Source of the DNA: Segniliparus rugosus ATCC BAA-974 | GTDB lineage: Bacteria > Actinomycetota > Actinomycetes > Mycobacteriales > Mycobacteriaceae | Assembly (NCBI RefSeq): GCF_000185725.2 | Contig: NZ_KI391954.1 | Location: forward strand, 496,001 to 560,000 | Reading direction: 5' to 3' | Length of the DNA: 64,000 bases | Shown here: one piece after another, positions 33,865 to 42,826 of the stretch | How the letters are laid out: the number at the start of each line of letters is the position of its first letter | How positions within the stretch are numbered: the first letter of the stretch is position 1 | Translations under genes and position numbers: made by a program | The notes under the pieces: generated by a model | Database searches by the model: none | Told to the model about the DNA's origin: nothing | Seen by the model: the letters and a program-made list of their open reading frames with translations, nothing else

Positions 33865-33937
33865 GGGTCACAGTCTAGTCGCCGGGGCGTACTCTGTGAA
33901 GGCACGGGAAGTCGGCTTCAACGAGGAGGTTCGGGCA

Positions 33938-35410
33938 ATGGACGCACCGGGAGGTTGGGGGACCGCGCCCCCTCGGCGGCGTTCGTCGTGGTTGTGGGCG
34001 TTGGGGATTGCCGTTCTCGCTCTGGTGTGCGCGGTCGCGCTGGCCGTCGGGCTCGTGTTCGCCTCGGGCCGAGGACGGAGCGCGCTCGGCGGATCGCAGC
34101 AGGCTCAGGCGGCGTCGGGCGATCAGGCGAAACCCCGCTTCGGCGGCCCGTTCCTCGATCCGTTCCCCGCGTTGCCGCGGCCGGTCTGGACCACGCCGCA
34201 AGAGGGCTTGTTCCCGCATGGCGCAAGTCCGAATTTCGCAGCGGCCAACCAGGACACCGTGCTGGTCACCGCGCTGGTCGACTTTCTCGGCCGCACCCAT
34301 GGCTTCGTCGCGCTCGACGCGGCGACCGGCGCGAAGAAATGGCAGTTCCAGGCTAAAATCCCGCTGATCGTGGTCGATTGCGCCCTCTCAGGCGACAGCC
34401 ACGTGCTGTGCTGGCGGGACAATCCGTTCGACACGGCTTCGGGCGAGGGCATCCCGCCGCACACCACGCGGCTTCTGTTCATCTCTCAGAAGGGCGATGT
34501 GCAACAGAGAGATCTCTCCGATCCCGGCAAAGCCGAAGTGTTCTCGCTGCGGGACGGCTTCTTGGTCTTCAAAAGCCCGTACATCACGGAGGGCTCGACC
34601 AGCACGGCGACCGTTTTCTCAAGCTCGGGGGAGCAGCGGTGGGCGAGGCAGGGCGGCGGCGGGCGCCCTCAAGCGGCCGTGTCTGAAGACCTGGGCTTGT
34701 TCTCGATCGGGGAGACCGAGCCCGTCCAGGTTTTCCAACTGTCCGACGGTCGCGAGATCGGCGACTTCTCGAATCTCAAGAACTCTGCCGAGACGGACCG
34801 GCAAGCGCTGCGGGTGGAATTCCACGCGGCGGGCTTCACCGTGGAGAACGGCAAGTTGATGGACGTCTTCAACGCGCAGGGGAAGAAGGTGAACCAGATC
34901 GCGGCGTGGAGGACGCTGTGGCCGAAGCTCCGTTCGACGAGCGATTCGTGCGGGAAAATCCTTTTGGAGAACAGCTCGGGGGCCATCGCGGCGGCGGACG
35001 CCGGTTCGGGACAGATCCTGTGGCAATCCCCGGCCAGCAGCGATATGCGCATGCTGCGGGGGGCGTGCCTCGGCGAGTACTTCCTGCTGCGGATCGGCCA
35101 CGAGAAGACGTTCGGCGTCTACGAGCTGGCCAGCGGCAAACGAGTGGGATCGATCCCTGCGGAGAACGACCCCGTCGTGATCGGCACGGACGGCTCGCGC
35201 GTGCTGCTGCGCGGCGCAGGCTCGCAGTCGGTCTACCAAGCGTACGACTTGGCCAGCGGCAAGCTGGTGTGGAGCGGCCCGCCCGGCAGCGGCGGCCAGT
35301 ACCTTTTCTGCGCGTCTCGAGGAGACCCCGGCCAGAGCGGGGCGCTGATGCGCGGGGCCTTCTACCTCATTTCGGAGAAGTCTGTCTCGCGGCTCGGCCA
35401 GAAGCCTTAA
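33938..35410 (+). CDS. Membrane-anchored PQQ-like beta-propeller protein, copy 1
   Basis: 490 residues. A short proline-rich cytoplasmic tail, one membrane helix (WLWALGIAVLALVCAVALAV, about 20-42), then an extracytoplasmic seven- to eight-bladed propeller with repeated G-x-x-W blade signatures (ALDAATGAKKWQF, AADAGSGQILWQS, AYDLASGKLVWSG). These are PQQ/BamB-type blades, likely binding surfaces rather than enzymes. GAGGAGG lies ten bases before the ATG. The following gene is a paralogue, so the pair arose by tandem duplication. A role in the cell envelope is inferred. Confidence 0.75.
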   Translation: MDAPGGWGTAPPRRRSSWLWALGIAVLALVCAVALAVGLVFASGRGRSALGGSQQAQAASGDQAKPRFGGPFLDPFPALPRPVWTTPQEGLFPHGASPNFAAANQDTVLVTALVDFLGRTHGFVALDAATGAKKWQFQAKIPLIVVDCALSGDSHVLCWRDNPFDTASGEGIPPHTTRLLFISQKGDVQQRDLSDPGKAEVFSLRDGFLVFKSPYITEGSTSTATVFSSSGEQRWARQGGGGRPQAAVSEDLGLFSIGETEPVQVFQLSDGREIGDFSNLKNSAETDRQALRVEFHAAGFTVENGKLMDVFNAQGKKVNQIAAWRTLWPKLRSTSDSCGKILLENSSGAIAAADAGSGQILWQSPASSDMRMLRGACLGEYFLLRIGHEKTFGVYELASGKRVGSIPAENDPVVIGTDGSRVLLRGAGSQSVYQAYDLASGKLVWSGPPGSGGQYLFCASRGDPGQSGALMRGAFYLISEKSVSRLGQKP

Positions 35411-35500
35411 CGCGCGTGCGACTCTGTCTCGCAGCTTCGGCACGACGCGGCCGATGCTATGTTTGTGCTCGTTGAACGCGTGACGAGGAGGTAGCGGGCC

Positions 35501-37078
35501 ATGACCACGCCGCCAGGAGGTTGGGGACCTCAGCAAGGACCATACGGGCCGTCGCCGGAGCGGCGCCCGCCATCGCCGTACGCCCAGCCGCCTTCTCCGT
35601 ACCCCCAGCCGCCCGGACCTGCGGATAAGAGCCGTCTGCGGCTCTTGCTGGGCATCGGGGCGGCGGCGCTCGTCGTCGTTGTCGTGGCAGTGCTCGCGGT
35701 CATGTTCGTCCCCGGAAGGGGCCATCAAACGCAGAACGCGCAGCAGAGCGCCCCCGTGGAGGCCAAGGACAGGCGCAGGACCGGCGGCCCCTTCCTCGAC
35801 CCGATCCCCACCTTGCCGGTGTCCCTGTGGACGGATCAGGCGGGGGATATCGTCGGCGATGCGAACTCGTCCGTGCGCTTCCTGTCCGCGAACGAGGACA
35901 CAGTGCTCCTGAGCGTTCTGAAGGGCGGGGCGGGCGGAACGTATTTGCTCGCAGAGCTGGACGCTGCGACCGGGAAGAAGAAATGGCAGGCTCCCGCCCC
36001 CTTCGGCTCGTCGATGACGTCATGCGATCTCGCCGGGGACAGCAGCGTGCTCTGCACGACCGAGTTCGCCGCCGATTCGTCGCTCGACACGTCTCTTTCG
36101 GACGGGCTCCGGCTGGCCTTCTTCGGCCCGGACGGCGCGGCGGGCAAGACGTTCACGTTGGATCAGGAAGGAGCCGATCGACGGAAAACCACGACAATGT
36201 ATCCGCTGAAGGACGGATTCCTCGTGCGACAAAGCGCCGTTGACGGTCCGATGCAACTGGTCACTCGTTTCTCGAACTCCGGCGATCAGCGCTGGACTGT
36301 GACAGGCCCGCCGAACCAGCCGAACGTGAGCTATTCCGCGGCAACAGGTTTGCTCCTGCTGAGCGGGTCGTACGCGGCGACCGTGTATAACGTGGACACC
36401 GGCCAACAGATCGCGGACTCCTCCGCCGTGGCCGGCGCGGAGGATTCGGAGGCGAAAGGCATTCACGCGTCTTTGAACGGCTCGGGGTTCACGATCGCGA
36501 CCTCGAGGCAGGTCCGTGTCTTCAACGCTCAGGGCAAGCAGACGAACCTGATCGCGGGGTGGAGTTCGCCAGACTCTTTCATGCGTCCGTCGAGCAGCCA
36601 GTGCGGGCAGATCATGCTCGGCAACGAGACAGGAGCCATCGCGGCAGCCGACGCGGCGACCGGCCAAGTCCTCTGGCAGGCGCAGGCGGGCGGGGACTTA
36701 TCGACAAAGAGCATGTCCTGCGTCGGCGGTTACTTGCTTGTGCGTCCGAATGGCTCCAAGACGGTGAGCGTCTTCGAACTCGACACCGGCGAAAAGACCG
36801 GGACCATCGCCGTGGACGTCGCCTCGTGGTCGGTCGTCGGGACGGACGGGTCGACCCTGCTGGCCGTGTCTTTCGACGGCGGCAAGAAGACGTATTTCGC
36901 GTACGACTTGGCCACCGGCAAGCGGTCCTGGACGAGCCCGAGGAGCGAGAACGGGCAGTATCTGGTCTGCGCCAGAGCCGGCGCCGCCGACGCGGGAGAC
37001 TCGCTGGTGGGCGGGGGCCTGTACTACGTCGTCCCGCATCTGGGCGGCTCGATCACCAGGCTCGGCCACAAAGGCTGA
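35501..37078 (+). CDS. Membrane-anchored PQQ-like beta-propeller protein, copy 2
   Basis: 525 residues, paralogue of the gene before it. The N-terminal tail is longer and rich in Pro-Tyr-Gln (YAQPPSPYPQPPGP), followed by a membrane helix at about 48-68 (LLLGIGAAALVVVVVAVLAV) and a propeller with the same entry motif GGPFLDPIPTLP and blades AELDAATGKKKWQA, AAADAATGQVLWQA and AYDLATGKRSWTS. A strong GAGGAGG ribosome site precedes the ATG. Cysteine pairs in the propeller (TSCDL/VLCTT, SQCGQ/MSCVG) match those in copy 1. Confidence 0.75.
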   Translation: MTTPPGGWGPQQGPYGPSPERRPPSPYAQPPSPYPQPPGPADKSRLRLLLGIGAAALVVVVVAVLAVMFVPGRGHQTQNAQQSAPVEAKDRRRTGGPFLDPIPTLPVSLWTDQAGDIVGDANSSVRFLSANEDTVLLSVLKGGAGGTYLLAELDAATGKKKWQAPAPFGSSMTSCDLAGDSSVLCTTEFAADSSLDTSLSDGLRLAFFGPDGAAGKTFTLDQEGADRRKTTTMYPLKDGFLVRQSAVDGPMQLVTRFSNSGDQRWTVTGPPNQPNVSYSAATGLLLLSGSYAATVYNVDTGQQIADSSAVAGAEDSEAKGIHASLNGSGFTIATSRQVRVFNAQGKQTNLIAGWSSPDSFMRPSSSQCGQIMLGNETGAIAAADAATGQVLWQAQAGGDLSTKSMSCVGGYLLVRPNGSKTVSVFELDTGEKTGTIAVDVASWSVVGTDGSTLLAVSFDGGKKTYFAYDLATGKRSWTSPRSENGQYLVCARAGAADAGDSLVGGGLYYVVPHLGGSITRLGHKG

Positions 37079-37169
37079 CGAGCGGGACCAGCGGGCAGGC
37101 CTGCGCTCGAGCGCGGACACCAGGCGCACGGCGCGGGCCGCAGCAGCGCGACGAGGCAGCCCCGGACTG

Positions 37170-38687
37170 TCACGCGTGCAGGGCGATGGAATCCGGCCGT
37201 CCCTCTCGCCGTGCCGCGTTCGAGAAGCGCAGGTGCTCGTCGACCACCGGGCTGTTGAGCAGCTGCTTGCGGTCGGCGTAGTAGCTCATCGACATCAGCC
37301 ACGGCGCGCTCGGCCCCTGCTTCGGCAGCTTCGCCAACGACCGCTGCACATACCCTGCGCCGAAATCGAGCAGCGGCCTGGTCTCCATCTGCGGGTCCGA
37401 GGCCGCCCAAACCGTGTCGAGGCCGTTCGCGTCCATGTACCCCAGCAGCTTGCAGAAATACTCGCAGATCAAACCGACCTTCAGCGTCCACGACGAGTTC
37501 GTGTAGCCGATCACCATCGCGAAGTTCGGCACGCCGGACAGCATCACGCCCCGGTAGGCGATCGCGTCCTCCAGCGGTATGGGCCGGCCGTCGATGCTGA
37601 ACTCGATGGCTCCGAGCAGTTGCAGGTGGAAACCCGTCGCGCTGACGATGATGTCCGCCTCGAGCTCGCGGCCCGACTCGAGCAGGATCCCCTTCTCGGT
37701 GAAGGTCTTGATCCGGTCGGTCACCACCGACGCGGAGCCCTTGCGCAGGGCGGCGAAGAGGTCGCCGTCCGGCACGGCGCACAGCCGCTGGTCCCACGGG
37801 TCGTAAGGCGGGTTGAAGTGCTCGTCGACGGGGTAGCCCTTCGGCAGCAGGGCGACGTTCACCGCCCGGATCAGTTTGCGCGCCGCCTTCGGGAACCGCT
37901 GGCAGAATTCCCAGACCAGGCGTTGCTGCAGGATGTTCTTCTGCCGGGACAGCGCGTAGCCCCGCTCGTCGCCGAGCAGTTTGCGCAGCACGTTGGCGAT
38001 CGGGTCCTTCTTCGGCAACGGCATGATGTAGGTCGGCGTGCGCTGGAGCATCGTCACGTGCGCCGCCGTGCCCGCCATCGCGGGCAGCAGGGTGACCGCC
38101 GTGGCCCCGCTGCCGATCACGACCACGCGCTTGCCGCTGTAATCGAGGTCTTCGGGCCAGAGCTGCGGGTGCACGAGCTGTCCTTGGAACCGGTCTCGGC
38201 CGGGGAAGTCCGGAATGTACCCCTCGTCGTAGCGGTAGTAGCCGCTGCAACAGAAGATCCACCCCGCGGACAGGCGCAGCCGCTCGCCGGTGTCCGTGCG
38301 CTCGATCTCGACCAGCCAGCGCGCAGCGGCCCCGGACCAGTCCGCGCGGATGACTTTGTGGTGGTAGCGGATGAGCGGGTCCAGCCCGTTCTCCGCCGCG
38401 GTCTCGCGCAGGTAGGACAGGATCCTCGGCCCGTCCGCGATCGACTGCTCGTCGCGCCACGGCTTGAACTCGTAGCCGAACGTGTGCAGGTCGGAGTCCG
38501 AGCGGATGCCCGGGTACCGGTGCAAATCCCAGGTGCCGCCGGAGGCGCCCCGCGCCTCGAGGATCGCGAACGTCTTCGACGGCTGCAGCTTGCGCAGATA
38601 GCGCCCGGCCCCGATGCCGGAGACCCCCGCGCCGATGATCAGAACGTCGAGGTGCTCGACTCCGGACGGGGTGCTGATGTCGGTCAT
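37170..38687 (-). CDS. ethA: EthA-like flavin monooxygenase (Baeyer-Villiger type)
   Basis: 505 residues. FAD motif VLIIGAGVSGIGAGRYL (residues 14-30), GGTWDLHRYPGIRSDSD and PEDLDYSGKRVVVIGSGATA (NADP site) align closely with mycobacterial EthA, as does GYTNSSWTLKVGLICEY and the C-terminal LAKLPKQG. EthA is an NADPH-dependent Baeyer-Villiger oxygenase that also activates ethionamide. The usual neighbour ethR is absent; a PucR-type regulator is divergent instead. Other BVMO subfamilies are possible, but the match along the whole length is strong. Confidence 0.85.
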   Translation of the reverse strand: MTDISTPSGVEHLDVLIIGAGVSGIGAGRYLRKLQPSKTFAILEARGASGGTWDLHRYPGIRSDSDLHTFGYEFKPWRDEQSIADGPRILSYLRETAAENGLDPLIRYHHKVIRADWSGAAARWLVEIERTDTGERLRLSAGWIFCCSGYYRYDEGYIPDFPGRDRFQGQLVHPQLWPEDLDYSGKRVVVIGSGATAVTLLPAMAGTAAHVTMLQRTPTYIMPLPKKDPIANVLRKLLGDERGYALSRQKNILQQRLVWEFCQRFPKAARKLIRAVNVALLPKGYPVDEHFNPPYDPWDQRLCAVPDGDLFAALRKGSASVVTDRIKTFTEKGILLESGRELEADIIVSATGFHLQLLGAIEFSIDGRPIPLEDAIAYRGVMLSGVPNFAMVIGYTNSSWTLKVGLICEYFCKLLGYMDANGLDTVWAASDPQMETRPLLDFGAGYVQRSLAKLPKQGPSAPWLMSMSYYADRKQLLNSPVVDEHLRFSNAARREGRPDSIALHA

Positions 38688-38724
38688 ATCGTGGCTCCTG
38701 GGATGGGGGAGTATGGTTCTTCTC

Positions 38725-38761
38725 CTCTAGCATGCCCGGCGGAGGCCCTTGCTCGCTAGAG
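38725..38761. promoter_or_regulatory. Inverted repeat between ethA-like and pucR-like genes
   Basis: CTCTAGC at 38725-38731 and GCTAGAG at 38755-38761 are 23 bases apart. Such spacing suits two DNA-helix turns. Likely target of the divergent regulator, but unproven. Confidence 0.35.
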
Positions 38762-38805
38762 CACTTTGTCCTCGTTTCGTCAGCTTCATGGTGCATAGTG
38801 TTCGC

Positions 38806-40035
38806 ATGGACGCATCGTGGCCCGCGCCGTCGCGGCGCATTCAGGAGCTGATGCGGCAGGGCGCGCTGATCGCGCTCGCCCCGAAGCAGGAATGGATCGA
38901 GGAGCTGAACGGCGCGACGCTCAGCGGGGAGCGGATACGGGCGGTCGCCGAGGACCCCGTGCTCGCGGAGAGCGTGCGCCAGAGCAGCCTCGCGAACCTG
39001 CTGCACTGGGCCTCGTCCAATGTGCAGCGTCCGGGGGAGCGCGTCCCGCCGAACCTCGCCCAAGGCTCGCTCGAGACCGCCCGCGACATGGTGCGGCGCG
39101 GCCTCGACCAGACCGCCCTCGACACGTACCGCACCGGGCAGAGCGTGGCTTGGCGGCGGTGGATGGACATCTGCTTCGGCCTGACTTCGGACCCTGGCGA
39201 GCTCCACGAGCTGCTCGTCCTCTCCGAGCGGTCGATCCGGACGTTCGTCGACGACACCATCGACGCTATCGTCGCGCGGATGGCTGTGGAGCGGGACCAG
39301 CTCGTGCGAGGCAGCCACGCCGACCGCCTCGCGGCGGTCACCCTCCTGCTCGAAGGCGCGCCGATCCCGCCCGCCCGCGCCGAGGCGCAACTGGGCTACC
39401 AGCTCACCGGGCCGCACGTCGCCGCAGTCGTCTGGGGCGCCCCGACGACCCCCGCGGACCAGCTCGAAATGGCCGCCGAAGCGTTCACCAAAGCCAGCGG
39501 AGCCGCCCGCAGGCTGACCGTCCTCGCCAGCTCGGCGGCGATCTGGCTCTGGCTGCCGGTTTCGGCGGTGCCGTCGTCCGAGCAGCTCGCCCCGCACATC
39601 GCGGCCGTCCCCGACGTCCGGATCGGGATCGGCAGGCCGGGCCGGGATCTCGCGGGCTTTCGCCGCAGCCATCTCGACGCGGTCGCAACGCAGCGGATGC
39701 TCGCCCGGCTCACCTCGCCGCACCAGGTCGCCCACTACGACGACATCGCCCTGGTCGCCCTCCTCACCAGCGACTCGGCCCGCGCCGACGAATTCCTCCG
39801 CGACACGCTCGGCGGCCTGCTGACCGCCGAGCGGGACATCCGGGACACGGTCGCGACGTACATCCGCGAGCAGTGCAACACCTCCCGCGCGGCGGAACGG
39901 CTCTACACGCACCGCAACACGATCATCCGCAGGCTCGCGCGCGCCGACGAGCTGCTGCCGCTGCCGCTGCCGCACAATATCGTCGCTGTCGCCGCCGCGT
40001 TGGAAGTCGTGCGCTGGCGCGGCCAGCCGTCGTGA
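38806..40035 (+). CDS. PucR-type transcriptional regulator
   Basis: 409 residues. The middle is a GGDEF-like GAF-derived domain and the C-terminus is the PucR/CdaR HTH (VATYIREQCNTSRAAERLYTHRNTIIRRL, about 350-385). The N-terminal part (1-170) is the helical sensor domain found in actinobacterial PucR proteins next to monooxygenases. It probably activates or represses the divergent ethA-like gene. The ATG at 38806 gives MDASWPAPSRR. Confidence 0.85.
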   Translation: MDASWPAPSRRIQELMRQGALIALAPKQEWIEELNGATLSGERIRAVAEDPVLAESVRQSSLANLLHWASSNVQRPGERVPPNLAQGSLETARDMVRRGLDQTALDTYRTGQSVAWRRWMDICFGLTSDPGELHELLVLSERSIRTFVDDTIDAIVARMAVERDQLVRGSHADRLAAVTLLLEGAPIPPARAEAQLGYQLTGPHVAAVVWGAPTTPADQLEMAAEAFTKASGAARRLTVLASSAAIWLWLPVSAVPSSEQLAPHIAAVPDVRIGIGRPGRDLAGFRRSHLDAVATQRMLARLTSPHQVAHYDDIALVALLTSDSARADEFLRDTLGGLLTAERDIRDTVATYIREQCNTSRAAERLYTHRNTIIRRLARADELLPLPLPHNIVAVAAALEVVRWRGQPS

Positions 40036-40177
40036 CTTCGCCAGGCCGGCGCGGCGATTGTTCGGCGAGAAATAACCCGTCCGTCAGGCGGGGGACCGGC
40101 GAGCGTTCACGCCGCTGGCTACCGTCGTAGACGGAGGGCGGCGAGCAGCTGCGCGTGGGAAAGCCGAGAGGAGCCCG

Positions 40178-42148
40178 ATGAGCAGCCCAGAGCCAACGAG
40201 GACGCCCGCCGACCTCAAGCACGTCGTCATACTCATGCAGGAGAACCGGTCGTTCGACCACTACTTCGGCTCCCTTTCCGGAGTGCGCGGCTTCGCCGAC
40301 AAGCAGGTGCTCGAGTACCCGGACGGGCGGTCTGTGTTCGAGCAGTCCGACCCATGGTTCTCGCAGCTCTTGCACTGGCTCGCCGCGCTCGGCTTCGATA
40401 CGGACCTCAACCCCAACGGCCAGACCTTGCGCCCGTTCCGGATGGATTCCACCAAGTACAACGCGCAGAACGCGGACGACCTGCTCCACGACTGGGCCTC
40501 CACGCACGTGATGTGCCACAACGGCGCGTGGAACAGGTGGATCGCGGCGAAGTCGCCGCAGACCATGGGCTACTTCACCCGGCAGGACATCCCGTTCCAG
40601 CACGCCCTCGCCGACGCGTACACCATCTGCGACCAGTATTTCTGCTCCCTCCTCGGCCCGACCACCCCGAACCGGCTCTACCAGTGGACCGCGACCATCG
40701 ACCCCGCCGGGCGCGCTGGCGGCCCCGCCACGGGGAACCCGCCCGACTACCAGCCCGTGTACCGCTGGTCCACCTACCCGGAGCAGCTCCAGCAGGCCGG
40801 GGTGAGCTGGCAAACGTACGCGAACGACGAGGTCGGCGACAGCACGTCCAGCCATCCGTACGTCGGCGACTACGGCGACAACCCGCTCTGGCTGTTCCAG
40901 CAGTACCACGACTCGCTCGCCTCGACCGACCCGGCGGCGCGCCAGCTCGCGATCCGAGGCGGGCTGCACGACGGCTGGAAACCGGACTCGGGCCAGGGCC
41001 TGGACACCGGGCACCTTCTGGCCCAGTTCATCGCGGACTGCCAGAACGGAGCCTTGCCCCAGGTCTCGTACATCGTCGCCCCGTACGCCTGGTGCGAGCA
41101 TCCCGCCTCGAGCCCGAACTACGGCGCGCACTACATCAAGACGGTCATCGACGCGATCAACAGCAACGAGGACATCCGCCGCTCCACGGCGCTGATCCTC
41201 AATTTCGACGAGAACGACGGCTACTTCGACCACGTGCTCCCGCCGATCCCCGAGCCGAACACCCCCGACGAGTTCGTGAACGGCGAGCCGATCGGCTACG
41301 GGGTGCGGGTGCCGCTGATCGTCGTCTCCCCGTGGACACGGGGCGGCTGGGTGAACTCGCAAGTGAGCGACCACACCTCGATCATCCGGTTCCTTGAGCA
41401 GTTCACCGGGGTGCGCGCCGCGAACATTTCCGAATGGCGCAGGGAGATCAGCGGCGACCTCATGAGCTGCTTCGATTTCGCCAATCCGGATTTCACCGTC
41501 CCCGACCTGCCGGACACCCAGGCTCTGGTGGCGGCGGCTGACCAGGACCGCGCCCTTCCCGCCGTGCCGATCCCCGCCGCGGGCAGCGTGCCGCAGCCGG
41601 GGCAGGAGTCAGAGCCTGCTCGGCGCAAGCGGCCCGGCGCGTACCTGCTCGACGCGAACATCGCGACGAGCGCGGGGACGGTCACGGTCGTCGTGTCGAA
41701 CAATGGCCAGCACGCGGCGGCGCTGGCGCTCTTCCCGAACGTCGCCCTCGACTTCGTCCCCACGCATCTCACCGTCCGGCCGGGGGAGCAGCGCAGCTGG
41801 ACCTGGCCGAAAAGCGCGGACAACTACGACATCAGCGTCTACGGGCCAGACGGGTTCTTGCGCAGATTCTTCGCGAAGACGGCGCTCGCGACGGCTCCGG
41901 CCGTGACCGCCGCCTCGGCAGGCGGGGCGCAACCGAGCGTGTCGCTGCGCCTGAGCAACCCTGGCGCGAGCTCGGTCTCGTTCACCGCGCAAGCCAACGA
42001 TTTCACCGACCACACGGCAAGCGCGACCCTCGCGGGCGGCTCCGAGCAGGACGTGGCGTGGCCGCTGGACGAGCACGGCTACTACGACGTGGTCGTCTCG
42101 ACCGGGCCAGGCTTCCGATACCGCTTCGCGGGCCGCGTCCCGGTCTGA
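40178..42148 (+). CDS. Phospholipase C-like phosphoesterase without an export signal
   Basis: 656 residues. The N-terminal catalytic domain has HVVILMQENRSFDHYFGSLS (metal- and nucleophile-bearing motif), LGPTTPNRLYQWTA, and DENDGYFDHV, all hallmarks of the acid phosphatase/phospholipase C superfamily (PlcA-D, AcpA). The C-terminal third carries two DUF756 domains (about 480-570, 575-655). Mycobacterial Plc enzymes begin with a twin-arginine signal; here the ATG, set by GAGAGGAG seven bases upstream, leads straight into the catalytic domain, and in-frame upstream sequence has no signal either. So it is either cytosolic or released by another route. Confidence 0.85.
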   Translation: MSSPEPTRTPADLKHVVILMQENRSFDHYFGSLSGVRGFADKQVLEYPDGRSVFEQSDPWFSQLLHWLAALGFDTDLNPNGQTLRPFRMDSTKYNAQNADDLLHDWASTHVMCHNGAWNRWIAAKSPQTMGYFTRQDIPFQHALADAYTICDQYFCSLLGPTTPNRLYQWTATIDPAGRAGGPATGNPPDYQPVYRWSTYPEQLQQAGVSWQTYANDEVGDSTSSHPYVGDYGDNPLWLFQQYHDSLASTDPAARQLAIRGGLHDGWKPDSGQGLDTGHLLAQFIADCQNGALPQVSYIVAPYAWCEHPASSPNYGAHYIKTVIDAINSNEDIRRSTALILNFDENDGYFDHVLPPIPEPNTPDEFVNGEPIGYGVRVPLIVVSPWTRGGWVNSQVSDHTSIIRFLEQFTGVRAANISEWRREISGDLMSCFDFANPDFTVPDLPDTQALVAAADQDRALPAVPIPAAGSVPQPGQESEPARRKRPGAYLLDANIATSAGTVTVVVSNNGQHAAALALFPNVALDFVPTHLTVRPGEQRSWTWPKSADNYDISVYGPDGFLRRFFAKTALATAPAVTAASAGGAQPSVSLRLSNPGASSVSFTAQANDFTDHTASATLAGGSEQDVAWPLDEHGYYDVVVSTGPGFRYRFAGRVPV

Positions 42149-42166
42149 GCCGGAACCTTAGCTGCC

Positions 42167-42190
42167 GCGGCCACTTCGGGCCGCTTATTT
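42167..42190 (+). terminator. Terminator behind the phospholipase gene
   Basis: GCGGCC-ACTTCG-GGCCGC followed by TTATTT, 19 bases after the stop. The stem and T-rich tail fit an intrinsic terminator. Confidence 0.7.
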
Positions 42191-42713
42191 CTGATATGAA
42201 GCTGCGAGTCAAGCTAAGTGCCATTTGGTATTGGATCACGTGGAGGCGGCCACGTGCCTTGAACAAGAAGGCAATAGCAGAGACAAATGGCGCCAATGTA
42301 TCGACAATGCGTGCCAATAGGTTGTGGACTACGCATGAATCGGGTTATTCTGGGCGAGCCGGCGATAAAGTAAATACTCGGCCCATTCTTGAATTATGTG
42401 GATGTTTTAAATGAATGCGCGCGATAGGCGCATGGCCGATGTTGTGTCAGTACGGACGAAATCGGGATCATCTAACTTAGCCGATGGTTTAAATTCCCGC
42501 AGGCTGCTTTGTTCGTCCCGCAGGCGACAAGGCTGCTTTGGGGCGAAATCTTAGGAGGTTTTTCCGAAGCGCGGCATCAACGGATCGATTTTCTCTATGA
42601 TTCGTCGCCCAATATTCGTGAACGATAGCGCCCGCTGCTTGGGCGCTGAATCGCGCGCGATGGGTCGTGAGGGGCTGTGAGAGCGATGCGCACGCTGTGA
42701 TAATTCTTGCTTT

Positions 42714-42738
42714 TTGATTGGATAACTTGATTGGATAA
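42714..42738 (+). repeat. Tandem TTGATTGGATAA repeat
   Basis: Two copies of TTGATTGGATAA with a 13-bp period lie about 90 bases before the porin ATG. They could be regulator half-sites; the period is too far from 10-11 to put both on one helix face. Confidence 0.7.
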
Positions 42739-42788
42739 GTAGTGTCGGTCAATCTTGATGAAGAGGGCGTGCGCGCCATGTCTTTGAG

Positions 42789-42822
42789 CACGGTTAAGGA
42801 AAAATTCACGGTTAAGGAAAAA
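42789..42822 (+). repeat. Tandem CACGGTTAAGGAAAAA repeat containing the ribosome site
   Basis: Two exact 16-bp copies with an 18-bp period end four bases before the ATG at 42827. The second copy supplies AAGGA as ribosome site, so the first is a decoy site. Because the period is 18, both are in the same frame. Confidence 0.8.
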
Positions 42823-42826
42823 CTTT

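Larger units (their letters stand above)
42191..42826. other. AT-rich gene-free region upstream of the porin
   Basis: About 640 bases with clearly lower GC than the rest. Short frames exist on both strands, but none looks like protein. It contains two sets of tandem repeats (42714-42738 and 42789-42822) close to the porin start. It probably holds the porin promoter and may be an entry point for foreign DNA. Confidence 0.6.
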
